A stretch of DNA of 18,890 bases from positions 1-18,890 of the forward strand of contig DASTOW010000038.1 in the NCBI GenBank assembly GCA_035762425.1. Direction: 5' to 3'. Every line of letters begins with the position of its first letter. The stretch's first letter is position 1. This document shows, one piece after another, positions 1 through 6,182 of the stretch. The notes beneath the pieces were generated by a model. It was not told where the DNA came from and made no database searches. It was given only the letters and a program-made list of their open reading frames with translations. Source of the stretch: AWTP1-13 sp035762425. GTDB lineage: Bacteria; Pseudomonadota; Alphaproteobacteria; Rhizobiales; Hyphomicrobiaceae. A program made the translations under genes and the position numbers.

Positions 1-6
1 TGCTGT

Positions 7-144
7 CTAACGCACAATCGCAAAAGCACCGGATGCTCGCGTTCCGCCCAGCACAAAATTGCCGATGATTTGGGCCGTCGGCGCGAGCCAGACGTCGTCT
101 CCAATCAACTGGGGCGAACTGCCAGCAAGGCTGTGCTGGCGCAT
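7..144 (-). pseudogene. gamma-carbonic-anhydrase-like hexapeptide protein, truncated N-terminal fragment
   Basis: Reading leftwards from the ATG at 144 gives a 45-residue frame that closes with TAG at 9-7. Residues 5-28 (HSLAGSSPQL then IGDDVWLAPTAQIIG) match the usual start of gamma-carbonic-anhydrase/CaiE/PaaY-type left-handed beta-helix proteins. In the family the next stretch is of the type VLG..ASVWF.AVLRGD; here it reads VLGGTRASGAFAIVR and then stops. The bases after the stop would give an Asp-Ser if one base were restored, so a frameshift exactly at the conserved R-x-D motif is likely, and the rest of the gene would lie beyond the left edge. The start overlaps the end of the acyl-CoA synthetase gene by 40 bases, which fits one operon. 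The N-terminal homology is fairly convincing. Whether this is a true pseudogene or a sequence error at the window edge is open. Confidence 0.6.
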
Positions 145-2000
145 GGCTGTTCTCGCTGAGCCACACAGTACGCCGCTTGCTCGCGCACCGTCGGCATGCA
201 GTAGAGCGCTTTGGTGCTCATGCGCACGCTGCTGGCCGCATCGATGAGCCCCGATGCCATCTCGGCGCGAAGCGGATCCGCGCCGAACTGGAAAACATTG
301 TCGGTTACCCCGACATCGTCGCGCCGCAACACCTTGCGCCAGATGGCAAGCAAGACTTGCTCCATGGGTGTGGAGGGACTGCGGGACTCCGGAGCGAGCT
401 GTGACGCGAGCTGTTTGGGCATCTCCCGCCGCAAGGCCTTGCCGATCGCATTGCGCGGAATGCGATCTACCACAAGCACCCGCGTTGGAATCTTGTAGCT
501 GCTGAGCGAGGCCGAAAGATGCTCGCGCAGACCGCCGGGATCGATGCTGGCGTCCGGCTTGCCAACGACGGCAGCCATGACGTCCTCGCCCAACGTGTCG
601 TGAGCAATCGAGAACGTGATGGCCTCGGCAACAGCGGGGTGCGTGGTCAGTACGTTGTCGATCTCCAGCGGAAACACCGAATGGCCCCCGCGCTTGATGA
701 CTTCCTTCTTTCGGCCAACGACATAGAGATAGCCGTCGTCATCGACGTGACCAATATCGCCCGTTCTCAGCCAGCCTTCCCAGAAGGCGCCATCCGGCTG
801 CACACCCAGGTACTCGCGGATGACGCCGGCACCCCGGAGAAGGATCTCGCCATCGACCCCAGTCGGTGCCTGCTGCTCCGCGTCATCAAGGATGAAAAGC
901 TCGGCGTTGATCGGGATCCCAACCGAGCCGAGCTTGCGCTGCCCCGGCGGAAGCAGATTTGAACATATCGTCGATGCGGTTTCGGTGAGGCCGTAGGTTT
1001 CGAGCAGCGGTGCGCCAAACAGATCCTCCAGCGTCCGAACCGCAGACGGCGCTAGGGGCGCCGACGACGACCGAAATCGGCGCAAGGTCGTTACGGCTGG
1101 ACGAGCCCCTTGGTTCTCGTAGTAGTCGCACATGGCGAGATGCAACGCGGGCGCCGCGGTCATCCAGGTCGGAGAGAAGCCACGCAGCGCGGCATCGAAC
1201 GCTTGCGGCGAGAAGCTTTCGCAGCAATGGATGGAGGAACCCGCAGCCAGGGCCGACAAGGCGCCTGCAATCAACCCGTGCACATGATGCATCGGCATCG
1301 GGGTCAAGCAAATGTCGTCCGGCGCCAGCTGGAACACCGACGCCATGGCAACGGTCGCTGCAAGGACGTTGGCATGGCTAAGCCCGACAAGCTTGGGGTC
1401 TGCCGTCGTGCCAGACGTCCGCATCAGGATCGCCGGTGCTTCCACGCCTCCCAGAAGGAGGGGCACGCGCCGTCTACGTGCTTCGCTCGCCTCCCGGCCG
1501 GGCCAGGTGCGCACGGTGCAATCGCTTTGTGATGCGTCCAAACGAAAGCCAACGGACGCAATGCCGGCGGCGCGCGCCGCAGCCAGCGCCGCCGCGTCCG
1601 ATTCAGGGACGAGGAGGACATCTGGCGTGAGAGCGGCCAGCGCGTTGGCGAACTCAGGACCCCTGAGATTGGCGTCGAGGGGACAGCAGGTTCCGACCTC
1701 GATGGCGCCGAGCAATCCGAACAGCCCTGCCGAACCACGCGGCGTAACCAAGGCGATGCGGGGATGCGCGGTCTGCACTTGCGAGCGCAGCGCTTGCGCA
1801 ATCTGACCGACGATTTCGAACACGTCACCGAAGCATCGATACTCGTGCGGCGCGACCCACACCGCTGGCGCATTGCTGCGCTCGGCGAGGTGAGCGCGCA
1901 GAACGTCGCTTACAGTTTGGCCCGGCAATGCCGGCTTCGGCCCGTGTGTTTGCCCATGCCCCCATGCGACGGTGCGCAGGAAGTTTGCCACGCGTCTCAT
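105..2000 (-). CDS. AMP-dependent acyl-CoA synthetase with degenerate C-terminal carrier domain
   Basis: This 631-residue member of the ANL adenylating superfamily would activate a carboxylic acid as acyl-adenylate and pass it to CoA in the cytoplasm. The motifs appear in order: phosphate-binding loop TSGTTADPK (195-203), ETYGLTET (334-341), LRTGD (411-415), the hinge region GRKKEVIKRGG (429-439) and PRNAIGK with catalytic Lys521. Pairing of TSGTT with a non-standard DPKLV recalls oxalate-CoA ligase-like members, but the substrate is not determinable. Residues about 541-612 look like an acyl/peptidyl carrier domain (TPMEQVLLAIWRKVL, then DNVFQFGADPL). The GGDS serine that would carry phosphopantetheine is Pro576, so this module should not be pantetheinylated. 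The ATG directly follows the TAG of the upstream crotonase gene (TAGATG), implying coupled translation. The function of the fused domain is unknown. Confidence 0.9.
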   Translation of the reverse strand: MRRVANFLRTVAWGHGQTHGPKPALPGQTVSDVLRAHLAERSNAPAVWVAPHEYRCFGDVFEIVGQIAQALRSQVQTAHPRIALVTPRGSAGLFGLLGAIEVGTCCPLDANLRGPEFANALAALTPDVLLVPESDAAALAAARAAGIASVGFRLDASQSDCTVRTWPGREASEARRRRVPLLLGGVEAPAILMRTSGTTADPKLVGLSHANVLAATVAMASVFQLAPDDICLTPMPMHHVHGLIAGALSALAAGSSIHCCESFSPQAFDAALRGFSPTWMTAAPALHLAMCDYYENQGARPAVTTLRRFRSSSAPLAPSAVRTLEDLFGAPLLETYGLTETASTICSNLLPPGQRKLGSVGIPINAELFILDDAEQQAPTGVDGEILLRGAGVIREYLGVQPDGAFWEGWLRTGDIGHVDDDGYLYVVGRKKEVIKRGGHSVFPLEIDNVLTTHPAVAEAITFSIAHDTLGEDVMAAVVGKPDASIDPGGLREHLSASLSSYKIPTRVLVVDRIPRNAIGKALRREMPKQLASQLAPESRSPSTPMEQVLLAIWRKVLRRDDVGVTDNVFQFGADPLRAEMASGLIDAASSVRMSTKALYCMPTVREQAAYCVAQREQPCASTALLAVRPS

Positions 2001-2798
2001 CTAGCAGCCCTTAAAACCGGATGGTTCTCGCTTCTCGACATGGGCGGCGACCGCCTCGCGAAAGTCGTCGGTCAAATACAGCTTCATCGGATCCGTGAGG
2101 GCTACGGCCATGCGCTGTGCCTGATCCATGAACCAGCGCCGCACGCGCACGGTCGACTGTACGCTCAGCGGCGGATTTGCTGCGATGCGCTGCGCCAGTG
2201 CCTCGGCACGCGCAACGACGCACCCTTCAGGCGCGACAGCGCAGACGACGCCAGCCTTGTGTGCTTCCTCCGCGCTGAAGAACCGTCCGGTGAGCGCAAC
2301 CTCGGTGGCGAAGGCGCCGGCGCCACAGGTGTGGAGCAGGCTCCAGAACCGCGCGCCGCCGAGGCCACGTGGCGTTTCGGTGATCTGAAAGCGCGTGTTG
2401 ATATCGGCTGCGACGAGATCGCACTCGAACGCCACGCCCAGACCCAGCCCCATGACGGCGCCATGCACGGCGGCGATCACGGGCTTCCAGTTGGCCGCCC
2501 TAATGAACAGATCGCCAGTGTGGGCGTCGGGCTCCTGCGGGCCACCGAGGCGCGCGAACGTCTCCGGTGTCCGCATTTGCCGCTCCTGAACGTCGGCCCC
2601 GCTGGAGAACGCCTTGCCAGCTCCGCACAGGATAGCCACCCGTGCTTGCCGATCACCGTCGAAATCGACCAGCGCCTGTCGCAGCGCTCGCACCAGTTCG
2701 GCGTTGAAGGCATTGCGCTTGTGCGGGCGGTTCAGCGTGATCGTGGCCACGTGCCCTTGTCGGGCATAGTTGACAAGCTGTGGGCTCGGCGTTGCCAT
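2001..2798 (-). CDS. enoyl-CoA hydratase/isomerase (crotonase) family protein
   Basis: This 265-residue crotonase-fold protein should act on a CoA thioester (hydration, isomerisation or lyase chemistry). The oxyanion-hole elements are AFSSGADV (63-70) and GAVMGLGLG (113-121). By alignment with rat enoyl-CoA hydratase, the first catalytic glutamate (Glu144) is replaced by Gly121, while the second (Glu164) is kept as Glu141 in ITETPRG. A single acid fits several family activities, so the exact reaction is open. The ATG at 2798 was chosen because it lies four bases after the TGA of the preceding gene; the frame extends ten codons further only through a TTG inside that gene. Its stop abuts the start of the acyl-CoA synthetase, so ligase and crotonase are almost certainly co-transcribed and probably sequential in one pathway. 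CaiD-like roles are possible, not shown. Confidence 0.9.
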   Translation of the reverse strand: MATPSPQLVNYARQGHVATITLNRPHKRNAFNAELVRALRQALVDFDGDRQARVAILCGAGKAFSSGADVQERQMRTPETFARLGGPQEPDAHTGDLFIRAANWKPVIAAVHGAVMGLGLGVAFECDLVAADINTRFQITETPRGLGGARFWSLLHTCGAGAFATEVALTGRFFSAEEAHKAGVVCAVAPEGCVVARAEALAQRIAANPPLSVQSTVRVRRWFMDQAQRMAVALTDPMKLYLTDDFREAVAAHVEKREPSGFKGC

Positions 2799-2802
2799 CT
2801 GA

Positions 2803-3192
2803 TCAAAGCCAATAGCTCTTGTGAACAATCACCCACTTCCCGTTCTGACGAGCGAGGTTGAACAGGTCGGTGCCGCGCAACCGGTTCGCACCCATCACAA
2901 AGCAGAAGTCGAGCTCCACGCTGGCAAGGTGCTTTGCCAGCCGCACATGCATGGCCTCGCCGATCTCCTCGGCGTTGTCGAACTTCGCGTGCAGCGATTG
3001 AATGATGCCCATAAACTCATCGAGTGTGTTGGTGACGACGGTATCCTTCTTGACGTGGTAGTGCGCGACGTTTGCCTTGGCTTCGAACAGGCTGCGCAGC
3101 GTCGCGATGTCGTTGGCTTTCACCGCGCGCAGATAGGTTGCAATCGTCCCCCGCACTTCTTCCAGATGCCCTGGATCTGCGCTCGCGGCCAT
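2803..3192 (-). CDS. NTF2/SnoaL-fold small protein (lumazine-binding-like)
   Basis: This is a 129-residue protein of the NTF2-like alpha+beta barrel superfamily, most like the SnoaL/Lumazine_bd_2 group. The N-terminal helix (EEVRGTIATYLRAVKANDI, about residues 9-27) leads into a LRSLFEAKANV segment, and the C-terminal strands read DLFNLARQNGKWVIVHKSYW, the usual ending of the fold. There is no signal peptide, so it is cytoplasmic. Such proteins can be small cyclases, isomerases, dehydratases or ligand carriers; the activity cannot be named. The ATG at 3192 is set by a strong GGAGGT Shine-Dalgarno sequence at 3202-3197 with a 4-base spacer; the longer frame begins with TTG and has no such signal. 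It is the first gene of the minus-strand cluster, four bases before the crotonase gene and divergent from the LysR regulator. Confidence 0.8.
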   Translation of the reverse strand: MAASADPGHLEEVRGTIATYLRAVKANDIATLRSLFEAKANVAHYHVKKDTVVTNTLDEFMGIIQSLHAKFDNAEEIGEAMHVRLAKHLASVELDFCFVMGANRLRGTDLFNLARQNGKWVIVHKSYWL

Positions 3193-3422
3193 CGGGACCT
3201 CCGGGTGTTGATTGCTGCTTTGGTTTTCTATTGACCACTGCGACCCAGACAATGCGGAAGTTACGGAGTCTGCCTATGGAAAAGCCGTAGTCTTTCCTTG
3301 CCCATTTGCGCGGAAGCGCCGACCATGATGTTCGCCCGACCAAGCGCTGGTTGGATCAAGCACACTGATGCACAGCTCGCCGCCGCGGCGACTGATGTCG
3401 AGTTGCGCGAAGGACTAGTAGA
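3193..3422. promoter_or_regulatory. divergent control region between the CoA-enzyme cluster and the LysR regulator
   Basis: This 230-bp gap separates two divergently transcribed genes, the typical site of LysR-type control. Short dyads are visible: TGGT-N9-ACCA (3221-3237), overlapping ATTG-N16-CAAT (3230-3253), which contains a T-N11-A spacing, and ACCA-N5-TGGT (3339-3351). None is long enough to be convincing alone. No clear sigma-70 promoter pair stands out. An AAGGA element (8 bases before ATG 3423) serves the LysR gene, and GGAGGT (3202-3197) serves the opposite gene. Confidence 0.4.
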
Positions 3423-4334
3423 ATGCGCTTCGATCTGGTTGACCTGCGTCTGTTTCTCCATGTCGCGGACGCTCACAGCATCACGCACGGTGCGCGAAAG
3501 GCCAACCTCGCACTCGCCTCTGCCAGCGAGCGCATCCGGGGCATGGAAAAGATGCTCGGCGTTGCCCTCCTCATTCGTGACCGCCGCGGTGTTTCACTGT
3601 CGCCTGCTGGCCAATGTCTCCTGGAGCACGCCCGGCTCATCGTTCAGCAAGCCGAGCGCATGCGGGGCGATCTGGCCTGCTACGCGAGGGGACTGTCGGG
3701 CACAGTCAGCCTGCTATCGAACACGGCGGCTATCAGCGAGCACTTGCCGCGCGTCCTGGCGTCGTTCCTATCGGATCACCCGACGCTCAACGTCAATGTC
3801 GAGGAACGCGAGAGCACCGACATCGCCCAAGCCATCGCGTCGGGCGCGGCGGACGTGGGAATTGCGTCCGAGGCTGCCGTCTCGGACGCCCTGCAAACCA
3901 TTCCCTTCAGAAACGATCAGCTGGTGGTCGTCATGCCCCGCGGAGATGCCTTAAGCGGCTCGCGGCGGGTGCGCCTGATCGACATCGTCGACAGGGAGTT
4001 CGTTGCATTGCCTCGCGACAGCGCGCTTCAGCGGCATCTCGCCGGCCAAGCTGCACGTCTTGGCGTTATCATGAAGGTTCGCGCCCGGGTGCATGGCTTT
4101 GACGCCGTTTGCCGCATGGTGGAGACGGGCGTCGGCATCGCCATCGTGCCTGAAGCATCCGCAAAGCGATCGAAGCGTACTATGCGGATCGATGCCGTCC
4201 GGCTACAGGATCCCTGGGCAAACAGGCGGCTTGCCATCTGCGTTCGCGACTTGCATTCACTGCCGGCCGGCGCGCGACAACTCGTCGAACACTTGCGGCG
4301 GGTTGCAATCAACCAAGCGCCAACGCAATGCTGA
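3423..4334 (+). CDS. LysR-type transcriptional regulator
   Basis: This 303-residue protein has the standard LysR layout. A winged helix-turn-helix occupies about residues 1-64 (DLRLFLHVADAHSITHGARK, then LASASERIRGMEKMLGVALL and the wing RRGVSLSPAG), and a periplasmic-binding-protein-like effector domain occupies about 90-295, with the family pattern ADVGIAS and a late VETGVGIAIVPE segment. It should bind DNA as a tetramer and sense a small molecule, probably one linked to the divergent CoA-ligase/crotonase cluster. AAGGA eight bases upstream supports the ATG at 3423. The HTH is somewhat divergent (SITHGARKANLALASAS rather than the common SFT-AA--L--SQ-A-S), but length and order are normal. 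The effector is unknown; control of the divergent genes is inferred from position. Confidence 0.93.
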   Translation: MRFDLVDLRLFLHVADAHSITHGARKANLALASASERIRGMEKMLGVALLIRDRRGVSLSPAGQCLLEHARLIVQQAERMRGDLACYARGLSGTVSLLSNTAAISEHLPRVLASFLSDHPTLNVNVEERESTDIAQAIASGAADVGIASEAAVSDALQTIPFRNDQLVVVMPRGDALSGSRRVRLIDIVDREFVALPRDSALQRHLAGQAARLGVIMKVRARVHGFDAVCRMVETGVGIAIVPEASAKRSKRTMRIDAVRLQDPWANRRLAICVRDLHSLPAGARQLVEHLRRVAINQAPTQC

Positions 4335-4639
4335 CGCGCCTACGTGCCGTTCGCGTTGTAAACGTCCGGATTGCTCAGCCGCGCAACGGGCCAAATCACT
4401 GTATGGTTGAATGCTCATCCCCGAATACAGCGCAGCGCTGAGCGGGAGTTGCAGAAGCTGTAGGACCGGTCTCCGGCGCTGCGTCAACGCGTTGAGGCGG
4501 CCGCTCGTCGACGACCAATCCCGCGAGATACAAATTCCTCGGGGAGCTATGCGACGAGATCGCGGACGACCTCGGCCAATAGCTTGCCACCAGCACAGCG
4601 GCCATTGTGCGCCGCTGCACCATAACATTCCAAGCCGCC
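4335..4639. other. intergenic stretch, possible decayed coding trace
   Basis: No convincing gene lies in these 305 bases between the LysR gene and the convergent 91-aa gene. A protein-like phrase, YKFLGELCDEIADDLGQ followed by TAG, is readable at 4529-4582 on the plus strand. A second, ELQKL-stop-DRSPALRQRVEAA, lies just upstream in another frame. Together they could be the tail of a dead gene or transposase, but neither is recognised. No terminator hairpin with a T-tract was found after the LysR stop. Confidence 0.3.
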
Positions 4640-4915
4640 TCACCGTGTCTCCTGCAGCCTGAGGCGGCCGGTGCGCGTTTCAGCATCGTAGACACCGCTG
4701 AAGTGCGCACCGCGGAAGTGCGCTGACTTGAGGTGGCCGCGCAGGGCAAAGCGCAGGCCGTCGAGGCCCTCCTCGTCGATCGCATCAATGTGTGCCTCGA
4801 GCGCCTCGCTTGCCGTGTGAAACATTACGTGCAGGTGCTTGTCGGCATTAGCGACAGCCCGCAGCAAGTCATCCTTGCCAGGCCCGTTGCTGATGATGAT
4901 TTCGCTCGGTGACAT
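4640..4915 (-). CDS. conserved-looking small protein of unknown function (91 aa)
   Basis: This is a 91-residue soluble protein with no signal peptide or membrane segment. The predicted pattern is a helical N-terminal half (DDLLRAVANADKHLHVMF, then ASEALEAHIDAIDEEG) and a beta-rich C-terminal part ending HFSGVYDAETRTGRLRLQ. I do not recognise a family. It is called a gene because it has a near-perfect Shine-Dalgarno sequence, AAGGAGGTG (4929-4921), about seven bases before the ATG, and a balanced globular composition unlike the arginine/serine-rich out-of-phase frames around it. It is divergent from the 93-aa membrane protein gene across 139 bp and appears to be transcribed alone. Its histidine-rich middle (HFRGAHF) is notable but not a known metal motif. 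Confidence 0.7.
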   Translation of the reverse strand: MSPSEIIISNGPGKDDLLRAVANADKHLHVMFHTASEALEAHIDAIDEEGLDGLRFALRGHLKSAHFRGAHFSGVYDAETRTGRLRLQETR

Positions 4916-5054
4916 AACCGCACCTCCTTAACCGGCACGACAACGCGCGCCAGCGCTGAAGGTTGCAGCTAGCCTGGGCTGGGGCGCGGGCCGGCGCCAT
5001 TTCCCGTGCGAATCAGATATAGCCTGGCGGCCGCCACAGCAGGGGGACGAGCCC

Positions 5055-5336
5055 ATGTCCGACAAGACCACCCTCGTAATGCCGGGACAGAATGTGATCG
5101 TGCCGCGCATCGTCAAGCGCGTCGCTCAAGTGTTCACATCCTGCCTGATCACCGCCGCGGTCGCCTTCGTCATCGTGTGGGGCAGCGGCATGCTGCTAGC
5201 ACGCGGCAGCTCCTCGCGTGGCCTCGACATCTGGCTCAGCTTCATCCAGCGGCCCGACATCCAGGGCACCATGCTGCTCACCGCCATCGTCACGGTGCTG
5301 TATGTTTACTGGCATCGCGATCGCGAGCGCAGGTAA
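5055..5336 (+). CDS. small two-helix inner-membrane protein
   Basis: This 93-residue protein has two hydrophobic segments, about residues 26-49 (VFTSCLITAAVAFVIVWG) and 70-86 (TMLLTAIVTVLYVYW), with basic flanks at RIVKRV (18-23) and HRDRERR (87-93). The positive-inside rule puts both termini in the cytoplasm with a short external loop. No family is recognised. A purine-rich AGGGGGACGAG lies just before the ATG at 5055. A hairpin plus T-run follows 35 bases after the stop, which suggests a monocistronic unit. Confidence 0.65.
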   Translation: MSDKTTLVMPGQNVIVPRIVKRVAQVFTSCLITAAVAFVIVWGSGMLLARGSSSRGLDIWLSFIQRPDIQGTMLLTAIVTVLYVYWHRDRERR

Positions 5337-5370
5337 ACGCTTCGTTCCAATCGGATCGGCTGCTCTTCGC

Positions 5371-5406
5371 GCCGGGGCGTTTGAACGCTCCGGCGTCTGC
5401 TGTTTT
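5371..5406 (+). terminator. probable intrinsic terminator after the 93-aa membrane protein gene
   Basis: The sequence GCCGGGGCG-TTTGAA-CGCTCCGGC (5371-5394) folds into a 9-bp stem with one G-U pair and a 6-base loop. It is followed eight bases later by TTTT (5403-5406). Stem, loop and position 35 bases after a stop codon fit a rho-independent terminator, although the T-tract is short and displaced. Confidence 0.5.
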
Positions 5407-5511
5407 GCAGGTTGTCTGACCCACTTCGAGTTGCACTAGCAGCTCGTGCTGCCCTTGCTTGGCCTCTCGAATCATGTAGCCAAAGCAACAAGGCAAGCAA
5501 AAAGTGGTGTC

Positions 5512-5847
5512 ATGGACAGTTATTATGCCGGCCTTCTGATCGACGTTGCGCCTGGGCTCACCATAGTCTCCGTGGCGCTGCTGGCGGCGCTGCCGCCCTA
5601 CCTCATCATGTACCAATCGCGACGCGGCCGCGCGCGCGCTTCCATCGCCTACATCTTGGGCTTCTTCGCGGGCCTGGCGACGACCGGGTTGATCATCGTC
5701 ACGGCGGGACCACGCGTCCCCGATGTTGCGGCGATCCTCTCGGCCGGCATCCTGGCCGCCTTTTTCGCTCCGTTCGGCGGCATGTTGCGCGCCCGTCTTC
5801 GCCGACCCCCACGCCGGGCCTCCCGCGCTCACGCCCTGCGCGTGTAG
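5512..5847 (+). CDS. small three-helix inner-membrane protein
   Basis: This 111-residue protein has three apparent membrane segments at about 13-34 (APGLTIVSVALLAALPPYLIM), 45-65 (IAYILGFFAGLATTGLIIV) and 72-90 (VAAILSAGILAAFFAPFGG). It ends in a strongly basic cytoplasmic tail (residues 92-110, mostly Arg, Pro and Ala). A basic loop QSRRGRARA follows helix 1. No family is recognised. The ATG at 5512 (MDSYYAGLL) was preferred over a GTG 66 bases upstream because the extra 22 residues are polar and look non-coding. The ribosome-binding site is weak, so the start is moderately uncertain. It lies downstream of the terminator-like hairpin and 128 bp before the amidase pair. Confidence 0.6.
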   Translation: MDSYYAGLLIDVAPGLTIVSVALLAALPPYLIMYQSRRGRARASIAYILGFFAGLATTGLIIVTAGPRVPDVAAILSAGILAAFFAPFGGMLRARLRRPPRRASRAHALRV

Positions 5848-5975
5848 AGCCTCTGCAGGGCGCGCGTGCCTGCTCGTCTTGATGGGAGTGGCCGCAAAGG
5901 GCCGCGAGGCGTGTTGTTTGCACCGGGGTTCGCGTCTAGGCTCAACGAGCCAACGCCTTCAACGGAGCAGTGAGT

Positions 5976-6182
5976 ATGGCCCCTCCCGCACAATCGCCCG
6001 CCGGCTCGCCGACGCCCGACGTCGCCGCGTACCTCGATATGACGCCCGAACGCCGCGCTGCCGCCAAGGCCCATGTGGCCGTACTGTCCAATACCGCCGG
6101 CAGGGTCGCGCTGGAGCTGCCGCTTAGTGCCGATGTCGACGACTTCCGGCGGGTGCTGGTTGCGGAGGCCAAGCAGCCATGA
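5976..6182 (+). CDS. AtzG/GatC-like small subunit (DUF4089-type) of an amidase
   Basis: This 68-residue protein resembles the AtzG family (DUF4089), short GatC-like proteins that wrap around and stabilise amidase-signature enzymes such as AtzE. The family-like pattern runs VAAYLDMTPERRAAAKAHVA, then LSNTAGRVALELPLSADVDD: a helical segment, then the hydrophobic LPL turn. The usual acidic-APVF-RP ending is replaced by DFRRVLVAEA. GGAG at 5964-5967 is eight bases before ATG 5976; a GTG two codons earlier would sit too close to it. Its stop overlaps the amidase start as ATGA (6179-6182), so translation is coupled and a heterodimer is likely. Family assignment rests on length, pattern and neighbour, not on a search. 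Confidence 0.75.
   Translation: MAPPAQSPAGSPTPDVAAYLDMTPERRAAAKAHVAVLSNTAGRVALELPLSADVDDFRRVLVAEAKQP

Noticed and set aside
2001..2828. Longer start (TTG at 2828) for the first crotonase gene
   Set aside because: It lies inside the preceding gene and lacks a ribosome-binding site; ATG 2798 matches the usual family N-terminus.
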